This document shows, in pieces, positions 25,410 to 34,373 of a stretch of DNA of 64,000 nucleotides; position 1 is the stretch's first letter; each line of letters starts with the position of its first letter. The notes beneath the pieces are model-generated. The model was given only the letters and a program-made list of their open reading frames with translations, made no database searches and was not told where the DNA came from. This DNA is from Sulfobacillus sp. (GTDB lineage: Bacteria; Bacillota; Sulfobacillia; Sulfobacillales; Sulfobacillaceae). Position numbers and translations under genes: made by a program. The stretch spans positions 1-64,000 of the forward strand of contig DAIDDL010000019.1 in assembly GCA_027309085.1 (NCBI GenBank). Direction: 5' to 3'.

Positions 25410-26136
25410 GGGATTCACCCGGACCCGCAATCTCTTCGGCCACGACCACCGTCACATTGTCGGGCCCCCCGCCCGTCAGTGCCGCCCCTATCAGGCGGTC
25501 GATCAGCTCCGTGCCGCGATAATGCATAAATGTCCTCAAAATTTCTTCATCAGGGGCGACCGACGTCAAGCCGTCGGTGCAGAGCAGCAGGCGGTCTTCC
25601 GGAGTCCAGGGCATGTCAGCGACGTCAACACGCACCTTGTCGAATGGGCCTAGAGCCCGCGTCAGCACGTGGCGCTTGGGATGTTCAGAAGCCTCCTGCG
25701 CGGTGATGGTGCCGGCCCGTTCCATTTCTCCCGCGACGGAATGGTCCATCGTGAGGCGGATAATCCGCTCCGCGGCGATGCGGTAGGCCCGCGAATCCCC
25801 CACATGGGCCAAGAGCAGACGGTCCGGGTAGAGCACGGCGGCCGTGAGGGTGGTCCCCATCCCCTCCAGTTCGGGGTCTTTCTGCCCCATCTCAAATATC
25901 GTGCGGTTGGCGAGCGACAGGGCGGAGGCGAGCCGCGAAACGTCCCGGACCTGCGTGCCCACCGCGTTGTCAATGGTGGCCAGCGCCAGGTGGCTCGCCC
26001 GGCGCCCAGCTGGGCCCCCGCCAATGCCATCGGCCACGGCCAGCAGATAGCCGCCGCTTTCGACCGGCCGGATTAAAAAGTCATCCTGATTTTCGTTCCG
26101 CACCAGCCCCTGGTCGGAACGGCCATAGGTTTTCAC
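25399..26136 (-). CDS. prpC: PP2C-type Ser/Thr phosphatase PrpC
   Basis: Metal-dependent phosphatase that opposes PrkC. 245 residues. RSDQGLVRNENQDDF, AVADGIGGGPAGRRAS (metal-binding Asp-Gly), GMGTTLTAAVL, LAHVGDSRAYRI, LLLCTDGLTS and GGGPDNVTVVV are the canonical PP2C motifs. GTG 26136 overlaps the rlmN stop (GTGA). The rlmN-prpC-prkC-rsgA order is as in Bacillus. Confidence 0.95.
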   Translation of the reverse strand: MKTYGRSDQGLVRNENQDDFLIRPVESGGYLLAVADGIGGGPAGRRASHLALATIDNAVGTQVRDVSRLASALSLANRTIFEMGQKDPELEGMGTTLTAAVLYPDRLLLAHVGDSRAYRIAAERIIRLTMDHSVAGEMERAGTITAQEASEHPKRHVLTRALGPFDKVRVDVADMPWTPEDRLLLCTDGLTSVAPDEEILRTFMHYRGTELIDRLIGAALTGGGPDNVTVVVAEEIAGPGESHGG

Positions 26137-27194
26137 GGTGACAGGGCCTCCTCCTCACGCCGCCTCAACTGGCCACATGCCGCGTCGATCTCTTGACCCA
26201 GTTCTTTTCGTATCGTACAGGAAATCCCATGTTCCTGCACGATCCGCTGGAATTGTTCGACACGATTTTTTGAAGAGGGGGTGAAAGGGTGCTCCGGCAC
26301 AGGATTCCAGGGAATCAGATTGACGTGGCAGGAAAATCCCGACAACAGCCTCACCAACTGCATGGCCTGGTCATCTGTGTCGTTGACTCCTGCCAGGAGG
26401 GCGTACTCGAAAGACACCCGCCGCCCTGTCTTTTCCCCATAGACCCGGCAAGCCGCAATCAGCGCGGCAATGGGATAGGCCTTGTCAATGGGCATGAGAG
26501 AACTTCTGAGGTCATCCGTGGCCGCATGCAAAGAGACCGCCAGGGTGACCGGAATCCCCTCCTCGGCCAGCTGGTAAATCTCCGGCACCAAGCCGCTGGT
26601 GGAGAGAGTGAAGTGCCGGTAGCTGAGGTTGAGTCCCAAAGGCTCATGGGCCAGGCGCATGAATTTGACCACGTTCTCATAGTTGTCCATGGGCTCGCCA
26701 ATTCCCATCAAGTCTACACGGCTGATGACGTGGCCGCGCTCCTGGATTAAATCATTGGCCAGGCGGACCTGGTCCAGAATCTCCCCAGCAGTCAGGTTGC
26801 GCGACCGCTTGAGCAGCCCCGACGCGCAGAACGTGCAGCCCATATTGCACCCCACCTGGCTGGACACACAGACACTGTAGCCGTAGTCATGGGGCAGCAC
26901 CACGGTTTCCACCTGCTGGCCGTCAAAGAGCTTCACCAAAAGTTTGAGGGTGCCGTCCTGGCCTGTTTGCACCCGGCTCGCCGCGACCCTGTGCAGCGGG
27001 TATTTGTCCTCCACCGACAGGCGCAGGGCTTTGGGCCATACCGTTAAATCACCATAGTCCCGAATAGGGCGGCGCCACAGCCCTTCAAAAAGCTGGCGCG
27101 CCCGGTACGCCGGCACGCCCCAAGGCGCCATGAGGGCCTCGAGCTCTGCTGGCGATGACGACAGGACATCGGGCTCTTGCTTGTGTTTTACCAT
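26133..27194 (-). CDS. rlmN: Dual-specificity 23S rRNA/tRNA (adenine-C2) methyltransferase RlmN
   Basis: Radical SAM enzyme that methylates A2503 of 23S rRNA and A37 of some tRNAs. 353 residues. N-terminal helical domain (PAYRARQLFEGLW), radical SAM cluster GCNMGCTFCASG (C-x3-C-x2-C), LMGIGEPMDNYENV, LSTSGLVP, VSLHAATDDLRSSLMP, LLAGVNDT and the C-terminal catalytic Cys in ISCTIRKELGQEIDAACGQL. I chose ATG 27194 with GGGAG five bases upstream; ATG 27206 and a start at 27227 are possible. Confidence 0.95.
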   Translation of the reverse strand: MVKHKQEPDVLSSSPAELEALMAPWGVPAYRARQLFEGLWRRPIRDYGDLTVWPKALRLSVEDKYPLHRVAASRVQTGQDGTLKLLVKLFDGQQVETVVLPHDYGYSVCVSSQVGCNMGCTFCASGLLKRSRNLTAGEILDQVRLANDLIQERGHVISRVDLMGIGEPMDNYENVVKFMRLAHEPLGLNLSYRHFTLSTSGLVPEIYQLAEEGIPVTLAVSLHAATDDLRSSLMPIDKAYPIAALIAACRVYGEKTGRRVSFEYALLAGVNDTDDQAMQLVRLLSGFSCHVNLIPWNPVPEHPFTPSSKNRVEQFQRIVQEHGISCTIRKELGQEIDAACGQLRRREEEALSP

Positions 27195-27207
27195 TTGGTC
27201 TCCCATC

Positions 27208-28527
27208 TCACGTCCGTAAACGAGCAATAAAAAATCCGTCCATTCCCAAGTCTCCCGGGACCAGCATCAGCGCCCCATTGACCACAAAATCCTGAAAGGC
27301 CAGGTCCGGCAGATAGTCCTGAACGCTCTCGCGCTCAATTTCAGGATGATTCTTGCATACGCGGTCCACCACCAGGGTCGTCTCTTCCGGCTCCACCGAG
27401 CAGGTGCTGTACACCACCACCCCGCCTGGCTTAGCTAGGCGCACCGCAGCTTCGAGCAAGGCCACTTGGGTTCTGGCAAGCTGCGCCAAATCGCCCTCCT
27501 GCTTTTTCCACCGGGCGTCCGAGCGCCTGCGCAGCACACCTAGATTGCTGCACGGCGCATCGAGTAGCACCCGGTCAAATTGGCGCGGGTGTTTCTCAGC
27601 AAAGACACGGCTGTCTTGCGCCACCACGCGGGCGCTGGCCCCGAAGCCAAGGCGGGCGATATTTTCATCTAGAAGGGCCAGCCGGCTGGCCGCCATATCG
27701 ACCGCCGTCACCTGGGCCTGGCCCCGGGTTTTCTCCAAAATATGGCCGGTTTTGCCTCCCAGCCCGGCGGTGAGGTCCACAATCTTCTCGCCGGGCTGGG
27801 GGTCTAGCACCCAGGTGACCAGCATCCCGCTCTCATCCTGGACGGTCAGCAGCCCTTGCTGAAACGCCGGGATGTCCTCCAGCCATAAAGACCCCCTCAC
27901 CCGCACCGCTTCCGGGACGTAGCGGGACGGCTCTACTTGCGCCCCGGTCTCCTGCAGCGCCCGCAGCGCGGATTCCTGCGGCATGCGGCCCAAATTGACG
28001 CGCAGGGTCAAAGGCGGCACCTGATTGTCCACCCACAAAATGCGCCGGGTCTGCTCGGGGCCAAACCGGGCCTCCCAGCGCGACACCAGCCAGTCAGGGT
28101 GGGAAAACTCCACGCCCGGGGTCATGTTTGCAGGCTTCTGCGCGGGGGCCCGGCGCAAGATGGCGTTGACCATGCCGGTCGCCCGGGGCGCGGCTGACTT
28201 GGTTTGCTCCACCGCAGCATTCACCACCGCGTAGGCGGGCACCCGGTCCAAAAATCCTATCTGAAAGAGTGCGATGCGTAAAATATCCCGGACCTGCGGT
28301 TCGAGTTCTCCGCGCAGAAACGGCTCGAGCCACGCATCCAAGTACCGCTGATTGCGCAGCACGCCGTGAACAATCTGCGTCATGAGCGCCCTGTCCGCCG
28401 CCGACAGGGGATTTTCCGCAGTGCGCTGGGCCAGGGCATCGCCCACCCCCGCACCCTGCCGCACCCGCTCCAGCACCTTAAGCGCTTCGCTGCGCGACGG
28501 GCCCGCTCCAGTCATGCCTTCCCTCAT
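27208..28527 (-). CDS. rsmB: 16S rRNA (cytosine-C5) methyltransferase RsmB
   Basis: Methylates C967 of 16S rRNA. 439 residues: an N-terminal NusB-like helical domain (~1-150, ADRALMTQIVHGVLRNQRYLD) and a SAM-dependent domain with VDLTAGLGGKTGHILE (SAM motif; the usual P-G-G-K is L-G-G-K), VLLDAPCSNLGVLRR (catalytic Cys) and VYSTCSVEPEE (second Cys). The ATG at 28527 overlaps the fmt stop (ATGA) with GAGGTGG six bases before it. Confidence 0.94.
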   Translation of the reverse strand: MREGMTGAGPSRSEALKVLERVRQGAGVGDALAQRTAENPLSAADRALMTQIVHGVLRNQRYLDAWLEPFLRGELEPQVRDILRIALFQIGFLDRVPAYAVVNAAVEQTKSAAPRATGMVNAILRRAPAQKPANMTPGVEFSHPDWLVSRWEARFGPEQTRRILWVDNQVPPLTLRVNLGRMPQESALRALQETGAQVEPSRYVPEAVRVRGSLWLEDIPAFQQGLLTVQDESGMLVTWVLDPQPGEKIVDLTAGLGGKTGHILEKTRGQAQVTAVDMAASRLALLDENIARLGFGASARVVAQDSRVFAEKHPRQFDRVLLDAPCSNLGVLRRRSDARWKKQEGDLAQLARTQVALLEAAVRLAKPGGVVVYSTCSVEPEETTLVVDRVCKNHPEIERESVQDYLPDLAFQDFVVNGALMLVPGDLGMDGFFIARLRT

Positions 28528-29441
28528 TCGCATACCACCTCGCCTCGCGCGTGCAGTCCCCGCATAAAATCCCCCGGGGTCATTTCCTTGCGCCCCGCCG
28601 GCTTGATCTTTTGGACTACTAGCACTCCGCGGGCCGTGCCGACCCGCCACACATTCCCGGCCAGTGTAACAGACCCCGGAGTCTGCTCCCCCTCATCGTA
28701 CGCACTGTCCGTGATTTTGATACGGATCTTGCAGCATAGGGTATAAGCTCCGGGGTCGGGACTCATGCTGTGGACCAGACGGTCAATCTCCCGAGCCGGG
28801 GCAGTCCACACAATGCGGGCATCGCCCGCATCAAATTTCCCCGCATAGGTGGCCCCCACCCCACTCTGGGGGGACAGGGCCATGCGGCCTGCCAGCATCT
28901 GGTCCAGATTCTCCAGGGCCAGCGCCCGGGCGGCCTGCGCCAGCTCTTCCGTCAAGGATCCTAAGGTCGCAGACGGTTCGATAGGCACAGCCGCCCAAGC
29001 GGCGACGGCGCCTGTGTCCACCCCCTCGTCCATCGCCATCAGAGTCACCCCCGTGCTCTGGTCCCCCGCCCGGATAGCCCAGGCAATAGGATTCGGGCCC
29101 CGCCACCGGGGCAGCAGGGAGGCATGCAGATTGAAGGCGCCGCGCGCTGGCAGCTGCAAGAGCCATGGCCTCAAAATTTTTCCAAAAGCGGCCGTGACAA
29201 TCAGGTCCGGAGCGAATTCTCCCCACGCTTCCCGGCACTGGGGCAATTTCTCCGGCCTGTCCGTATGCAGCCCGCTCGCCAAGGCAAGCTGCGCGACAGG
29301 GGACGGTGTCAATTTCAACCGCCGTCCCTGGGGAGTATCCGGTTTCGTCACCACCCGTATGACCAGGTCAGGGCGCTGCAGCAACCCTTGCAAGATAATC
29401 CGGGCATAATCCGGAGTGCCAAAAAACAGTAGACGCGCCAC
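28524..29441 (-). CDS. fmt: Methionyl-tRNA formyltransferase
   Basis: Formylates initiator Met-tRNA. 305 residues. LLFFGTPDYARIIL, DLIVTAAFGKIL, NLHASLLPRWRGPNPIAWAI with the catalytic Asn-His region, TGVTLMAMDEGVDTGAV with catalytic Asp, then the C-terminal OB domain (IKPAGRKEMTPGDFMRG). GTG start two bases after def, in the usual def-fmt pair. Confidence 0.96.
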   Translation of the reverse strand: MARLLFFGTPDYARIILQGLLQRPDLVIRVVTKPDTPQGRRLKLTPSPVAQLALASGLHTDRPEKLPQCREAWGEFAPDLIVTAAFGKILRPWLLQLPARGAFNLHASLLPRWRGPNPIAWAIRAGDQSTGVTLMAMDEGVDTGAVAAWAAVPIEPSATLGSLTEELAQAARALALENLDQMLAGRMALSPQSGVGATYAGKFDAGDARIVWTAPAREIDRLVHSMSPDPGAYTLCCKIRIKITDSAYDEGEQTPGSVTLAGNVWRVGTARGVLVVQKIKPAGRKEMTPGDFMRGLHARGEVVCE

Positions 29442-29443
29442 GC

Positions 29444-29926
29444 TTAATCCAACACCACCTCTTCATCATCCGCCCGCGCTGTGCGCGGCACCACATTGAC
29501 GGCCAGGTCCGTGAACAGCACCCCGTCCAGATGGTCAATTTCATGCTGCAGGCAGCGCGCCATCAGTCCGTCGCAGTCGACCCACACCTGGCGGCCATGG
29601 CTGTCCAGTCCCGTCACCCGGATATTCTGGGCCCGCTCCACTTCTCCCATCAGGTCCGGAATGGACAAACACCCTTCAAATCCGGTTTGGACTCCCTCCC
29701 GGTACAGAATCTCCGGGTTGACCAATTCCACAAGCCCTTCCCCGACGTCTGCCACAATCACCCGCCGCGATATCCCCACCTGCGGTGCCGCCAGTCCAAT
29801 CCCGTCTGCCTCGTACATGGTCTCCGCCATCTCGCGCAGCAGAGTCTGCACCTCTTTGTTGACACGGCGCACCGGCTTGGCTTTCTGGCGGAGCACTTCG
29901 TCTCCCACTACCCGTATATCCAACAT
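29444..29926 (-). CDS. def: Peptide deformylase
   Basis: Removes the N-formyl group from nascent proteins. 160 residues with all three motifs: DGIGLAAPQVG (motif I), FEGCLSIP (motif II, metal-binding Cys) and QHEIDHLDGVLF (motif III, two His and Glu). ATG 29926 has GAGGTGAGG upstream. The C-terminal tail is short, as in type 1 enzymes. Confidence 0.96.
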   Translation of the reverse strand: MLDIRVVGDEVLRQKAKPVRRVNKEVQTLLREMAETMYEADGIGLAAPQVGISRRVIVADVGEGLVELVNPEILYREGVQTGFEGCLSIPDLMGEVERAQNIRVTGLDSHGRQVWVDCDGLMARCLQHEIDHLDGVLFTDLAVNVVPRTARADDEEVVLD

Positions 29927-29961
29927 GGATCCTCACCTCATTCGTCCTCATATCTCACTCT

Positions 29962-32106
29962 TTATAGCATATAATACGGGTCAACTGTAATACGGCAGGA
30001 AAACTCGCTCTGCTCCACCAAGGCCAGCGCCTCGGCCACTTCCTGGCACTTGGGCCCTTTCACCAGCACATGGTAGCGGTAGCGCTCGCGCAGTTTGGGC
30101 AGCGGCGCCGGCACGGGACCGAGAATTTCGCACCCGGCCGCTTCCAGTCCCTTCACCATATCCGCCACCTTGCGGATATTCTGCTGCGCGGTGTTGTCAA
30201 GCGGGTCGGCCACTTCCAGCAGCCACAAGTTGGAAAATGGCGGGTATTGCAGTTCCTGGCGGAATTCTATTTCCTGGCGGTAAAACTTGTCATAATCATG
30301 GGTGGAAGCGCTCTCAATGGCAAAGTGCTCGGGGTCATACGCCTGCACCACCACCCGGCCCGGCTTGTCCCCCCGCCCCGTCCTCCCTGATGCCTGCACC
30401 ATGAGCTGGAATGTGCGCTCCGAGCGCCGGAAGTCGGGAAGGTGCAAGGCGACATCGGCCGCCACAATGCCCACCACAGACACGTTGGGAAAGTCCATGC
30501 CCTTGGCAATCATCTGGGTCCCGACCAGCACATCGGCCTTGTGCTCCACAAAATCAAAGTACAGTTTGTAATAGCTGTCCCGGGTATTGAGAGTGTCGCG
30601 GTCGGCGCGGGCGACTCTCGCGGTGGGCCAGAGTTTCCCCACCTCTTCCACCACCCGCTCCGTGCCCGCGCCAAAGTAGCGGATTTTATGGCTGTGGCAG
30701 GCAGGGCACGCAGCCGGCGGTTTCATGGTGTAAGAGCAGTAGTGGCAGACCAGAGAGTCCTCTTGCTGGTGGTATGTGAGGGTGACCGCACAGCGCGGGC
30801 ACTCAATGGCCTTGCCGCAGTCCCTGCACAGCACAAAACTGGCGTACCCGCGGCGGTTTAAAAACAAGATGACCTGCTCGTCCTGCGCCAGGGCCCGGGA
30901 GACGGCCTCTTGCAGTTCCCGGCTGAATATCGAACGGTTGCCTTCCTGCAGTTCTCTGCGCATATCCACCACGCTCACAGGAGGCAACGCCCGGGACCCC
31001 ACCCGGGACGTCAGCCGGATCCAGCCGATGACGCCCTGGCGGGCAAAAAAAGCCGTCTCCAGGGACGGTGTGGCGCTTCCCAAAATCACCTTCAGACCGG
31101 ACTGCTGCGCCAGCCACAGCGCCACGTCGCGGGTGTGGTAGCGGGGGTGCTCCTCCTGCTTGTACGTGCTCTCATGCTCCTCATCCATCACAATCAGCCC
31201 CAAGTTTTGAAAGGGCAGGAAGACCGAGGAGCGGACTCCCACCACAATGCGCAACCGGCCGGTGCGCACATCGTGCCAGGTTTTTGTCCTCTCCCCCGCA
31301 CTCAGCCCGCTGTGCCATAGCCCCACCATATTGGCGAAGCGCTCTTCAAACCGCATCACCGTCTGGGGCGTCAGCGCAATTTCCGGCACCATCACCAGTG
31401 CCTGGGCGCCCGCGCGCAGCGCGTCCTCAATGGCCTTCAAATAGACTTCGGTTTTGCCTGAGCCGGTCACACCTTCCAAGAGCCACACAGATCCCGGAGC
31501 CGACGCCACAATCAGGCTGACTGCACGCTCCTGCTCCCCAGTCAGAGTGAACGGGGAGGGATTGACGGACGCCGGGGCGGACGGCAAGGCCACCTGCGTC
31601 ACCGTCACCGCGCCCTCCCTGACAAGGCTCCGGAGAGGCTCCGCCATGTCAGGCATCTCCTGCAGAATCCTCTCTTTAAGGAGGGGACCTCTCTCTTGCA
31701 AAACATTCCACAAAGTTTGGCGCCGTGACGCGCGCTTGTTTCTGGACCCGACCGCTTCAATCAGTTCCTGGGTCGGGTCCTCATGGCCAAGGCCCCGGGG
31801 GAGCATGGCTTTGTAGGCTTGCGACGGGAAGCACAGATATTCTCGGGCCATCCACTGCCCGAGCTCCACCATCAGGGGGCTCAAAGCCGGGTAGGTGTCA
31901 CTCACTCTGTCGATGGCTTTGAGACGGCTGGGACCAGGATTCTCCACCTCTTGGACGTCCACCACAATTCCTTGGGCCCGGCCCCGGCCAAAGGGCACCT
32001 GCACCCGGCACCCTTTGGCCACCTCCATGCCGGGCGGCACGAGGTAAGTCCAGGCCCGGTCAAGGCCGCGCGCCACCCGGTCGACCACGACGTCCGCCAC
32101 CATCAT
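29962..32106 (-). CDS. priA: Primosomal protein N' (replication restart helicase PriA)
   Basis: 3'-to-5' helicase that reloads the replisome at collapsed forks. 714 residues. N-terminal 3'-DNA-binding domain (DRAWTYLVPP), winged helix, then helicase motifs GVTGSGKTEVYL, DEEHESTYKQEE and LGSATPSLE; a zinc domain with four Cys pairs (CRDCGKAIECPRC, CHYC, CPAC) and GTERVVEEV, GTQMIAKGMDFPNV and QASGRTGRG. ATG 32106 overlaps the MaoC-like stop; no clear Shine-Dalgarno, so coupling is likely. Confidence 0.95.
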   Translation of the reverse strand: MMVADVVVDRVARGLDRAWTYLVPPGMEVAKGCRVQVPFGRGRAQGIVVDVQEVENPGPSRLKAIDRVSDTYPALSPLMVELGQWMAREYLCFPSQAYKAMLPRGLGHEDPTQELIEAVGSRNKRASRRQTLWNVLQERGPLLKERILQEMPDMAEPLRSLVREGAVTVTQVALPSAPASVNPSPFTLTGEQERAVSLIVASAPGSVWLLEGVTGSGKTEVYLKAIEDALRAGAQALVMVPEIALTPQTVMRFEERFANMVGLWHSGLSAGERTKTWHDVRTGRLRIVVGVRSSVFLPFQNLGLIVMDEEHESTYKQEEHPRYHTRDVALWLAQQSGLKVILGSATPSLETAFFARQGVIGWIRLTSRVGSRALPPVSVVDMRRELQEGNRSIFSRELQEAVSRALAQDEQVILFLNRRGYASFVLCRDCGKAIECPRCAVTLTYHQQEDSLVCHYCSYTMKPPAACPACHSHKIRYFGAGTERVVEEVGKLWPTARVARADRDTLNTRDSYYKLYFDFVEHKADVLVGTQMIAKGMDFPNVSVVGIVAADVALHLPDFRRSERTFQLMVQASGRTGRGDKPGRVVVQAYDPEHFAIESASTHDYDKFYRQEIEFRQELQYPPFSNLWLLEVADPLDNTAQQNIRKVADMVKGLEAAGCEILGPVPAPLPKLRERYRYHVLVKGPKCQEVAEALALVEQSEFSCRITVDPYYML

Positions 32107-32534
32107 GTCTGGCGCCGCATCAAGATCATCATTTCCGCCACCATATAGGCGGCTGCCGCCTCGTCTTCCGCGGTCAGGAGCACGGTCACAAGCCCGCCCG
32201 CGGCCGTGGCTTTGAGCGCTTTGCACTCCACGCGCGCATGGAGTGCGGTCCCGATCGTCACGGGCCGGAAAAACCGCACCCGGTTCATCCCATACAGGGC
32301 CAGCACTTCAGGAGCCTGGAGCGGGACCAGCCCAAAAACCAGGGACAACACCCCGAGACCGTGCAGTATCCGCTCGCCATAGACCGTCCCCTTGGCATAC
32401 AGCGCATCGGTGTGCAACGGATAGTGATCGCCGCTCCAGTCGGCAAACGTGTCCAGATCGCTGGCAGTCACCGTCCTGGCAGGGCTCAGGTAGACATCTC
32501 CAACCGCCAGCGCCTCGAATGCCTGGTCAAACAT
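32103..32534 (-). CDS. MaoC-like hot-dog-fold dehydratase
   Basis: 143 residues with the MaoC/R-hydratase pattern: VGDVYLSPARTVTASDLDTFADWSGDHYPLH contains the hydratase Asp-x-x-x-x-His core (SGDHYPLHTD), followed by ERILHGLGVLSLVFGL. This suggests an (R)-specific enoyl-CoA hydratase or a related acyl-binding protein. It lies between coaBC and priA and overlaps both, a place where Bacillus has no gene. Start ATG 32534 follows GGGGAG by nine bases. Substrate unknown. Confidence 0.82.
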   Translation of the reverse strand: MFDQAFEALAVGDVYLSPARTVTASDLDTFADWSGDHYPLHTDALYAKGTVYGERILHGLGVLSLVFGLVPLQAPEVLALYGMNRVRFFRPVTIGTALHARVECKALKATAAGGLVTVLLTAEDEAAAAYMVAEMMILMRRQT

Positions 32535-33732
32535 GGGCCCGATCTCCCCTCTCCTCACGCCACTCTGCCAGCAGGTCCGCAACTTTTTCCGCCAACTGGT
32601 CCTTGCTCATGCGGGCCAGGGCGCCCTTTGTCTCGCCGGCGCGGAGTACGGCGGCAAAATACCCGCCCGCGCCAAATCCTTCGCCGTTTCCCACTTTATT
32701 CGCGACGATGGCGTGCAGGTGTTTGCGCCGGGCTTTGGCCAGGGCCGACTCGACCACATCGTGCGTCTCGGCCGCAAATCCCACCAGCAATTTCGAGCCA
32801 TGGTAGATCTGCCCCATCTCCGCCATGATATCGGGGTTGGCTTCCATCGCCCACGTCCGGCTCAGCTCGCTTTTGCGCATTTTCTTTGCGGCGGGCTCCG
32901 CCGGCCGGAAATCCGACACAGCGGCGGCTCCAATCAGCACATCTGCCCCCGGCATGGCGCTTTGCACCTCGCCCATCATCTCCCGGGCGGATTGCACGGC
33001 AGTGTACCGGACCCGCGGCCAAGCCGGCTCCGGAACCCCGGGCCCGTGAACCACATGGACCTCGGCGCCGCGGGCGCTCAGCTCCTTGGCTAGGGCGATC
33101 CCCATAGTTCCCGTCGACGGATTTGTCAGAATGCGGACGGGGTCGAAATGTTCCCAGGTCGGTCCCGCAGTAATGATCACAAAGAGCCCTCGGAGCGTCT
33201 GCGGCCGCTGTGCCCTCCACAGCGCCTCCATCAGTTCCTGGGGCTCCGCCATGCGGCCTTGGCCCAACAGTCCCGACGCCATGCGGCCCTCATTGGGGCC
33301 CACCACTTCCACGGCACGCCCTTCCACCAGGTCCGCCATCCGCCTCTTGGTCTGCGGGCTGGCCCACATTTCGGGCTCCATGGCGGGTGCCGCAATCACA
33401 GGCCCCTGATAGCCCTGGAACACCAGCGACAGCATGTCCGGGGACAGCCCCAAGGACAGGCGCGACAGCAGGTTCTGGGTCAGCGGGGCAATGATCATCA
33501 TCTCGGCCCAGCGCGCCAGGCGGACATGCGATAAAGGCCCCATGGGCTCGTCCAGTGCCGAAATCCCCACCGGGTGTCCGCTCAGAGCCCGAAAGGTGAG
33601 GGGGCCCACAAAGTCTTTGGCGCTTGGTGTCATCACGGTGTATAATTCATGGCCTTGTTGAACGAGACGACTGGCAAGATCACAGCTCTTGTAGGCGGAA
33701 ATCCCGCCGCCAACCCCTAACAGTACATGCAT
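32527..33732 (-). CDS. coaBC: Bifunctional phosphopantothenoylcysteine decarboxylase/synthetase
   Basis: Two consecutive steps of coenzyme A synthesis. 401 residues. N-terminal flavin-binding CoaC domain: GVGGGISAYKSCDLAS, APLTQNLLSRLSLGLSPDML, VIAAPAMEPEMWASP (the PxMNxxMW motif with Asn replaced by Glu-Pro). C-terminal CoaB domain: ITAGPTWEHFDPVRILTNPSTGTMGIALA, VLIGAAAVSDFRP, ADPN-like MEANPDI, LVGFAAET and ANKVGNGEGFG. Note the changed PAMN motif (PAMEPEMW). Confidence 0.93.
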   Translation of the reverse strand: MHVLLGVGGGISAYKSCDLASRLVQQGHELYTVMTPSAKDFVGPLTFRALSGHPVGISALDEPMGPLSHVRLARWAEMMIIAPLTQNLLSRLSLGLSPDMLSLVFQGYQGPVIAAPAMEPEMWASPQTKRRMADLVEGRAVEVVGPNEGRMASGLLGQGRMAEPQELMEALWRAQRPQTLRGLFVIITAGPTWEHFDPVRILTNPSTGTMGIALAKELSARGAEVHVVHGPGVPEPAWPRVRYTAVQSAREMMGEVQSAMPGADVLIGAAAVSDFRPAEPAAKKMRKSELSRTWAMEANPDIMAEMGQIYHGSKLLVGFAAETHDVVESALAKARRKHLHAIVANKVGNGEGFGAGGYFAAVLRAGETKGALARMSKDQLAEKVADLLAEWREERGDRAHV

Positions 33733-33737
33733 TCCAA

Positions 33738-33950
33738 TTACTTGATGCCAATAGGCGGCACATCGACGGTGACAATGCCGCGCCGGATCTCTTCGAGGGC
33801 AATCGTGACGGGCTTGCTGGCACTCGTCTCCACCAGCGGCTGGCTTCCTTCCGTAATAGCGCGGGCCCGCCTGGCCGCAGCCACAGCCAGCGCGTACTTG
33901 CTTTCATGGCGATCGGTCAGATCCTGTACAGTCACACCTTTTTTGGTCAC
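33738..33950 (-). CDS. rpoZ: RNA polymerase omega subunit
   Basis: 70 residues: [21 protein letters not shown] corresponds to the conserved R/S-K-Y-x-L-V-x-x-x-A-x-R-A-R core and ITIALEEI-type [13 protein letters not shown] closes the fold. GTG 33950 overlaps the remA stop (GTGA). The usual gmk between remA and rpoZ is absent. Confidence 0.93.
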   Translation of the reverse strand: MTKKGVTVQDLTDRHESKYALAVAAARRARAITEGSQPLVETSASKPVTIALEEIRRGIVTVDVPPIGIK

Positions 33951-34261
33951 GATGAACCCCTCTCTTCCTCAGCATCCTCATCCTCGTCTTCATCTTCTTC
34001 CAGCTCCACCGCCGACGCTTCCCGGCTGGCTAGCCGGTTGGCCACCGTTTCAGGCTGGACTGCTGACAAGATGACGTGGTCGCTGTCGGTGATAATCACA
34101 GCACGGGTGCGCCTCCCGTAAGTCGCGTCAATCAGCACCCCGCGGTCACGGGCTTCGGTGATGATGCGCTTGATCGGTGCCGAGTCTGGACTCACAATGG
34201 CCACGATCCGGTTCGCAGAAACAATATTGCCAAATCCGATGTTGACGAGTTTTATATCCAA
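33947..34261 (-). CDS. remA: Extracellular matrix regulator RemA (DUF370) with acidic tail
   Basis: RemA is a ring-forming DNA-binding activator of matrix and osmoprotection genes in Bacillus. The first ~80 residues are typical: [60 protein letters not shown]. The C-terminus continues with about 15 mostly Asp/Glu residues ([15 protein letters not shown]), longer and far more acidic than in Bacillus. Starts at TTG 34261 with GGGAGGG seven bases before. Confidence 0.93.
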   Translation of the reverse strand: MDIKLVNIGFGNIVSANRIVAIVSPDSAPIKRIITEARDRGVLIDATYGRRTRAVIITDSDHVILSAVQPETVANRLASREASAVELEEDEDEDEDAEEERGSS

Positions 34262-34307
34262 ACCGTGGCCCTCCCGACGTAATGTCCCAGTGCAGATATC
34301 GTTTTAA

Positions 34308-34313
34308 ATCATA
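34308..34313 (-). promoter_or_regulatory. Candidate -10 element for the remA operon
   Basis: TATGAT on the minus strand, about 50 bases before the remA start, within an A/T-richer pocket. No convincing -35 at 16-18 bases. Confidence 0.3.
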
Positions 34314-34373
34314 TCACACATAGCCTGCCAGGGAATCACTGGACGCCCCCCTTTCTCCCAAGATATTGACAGG

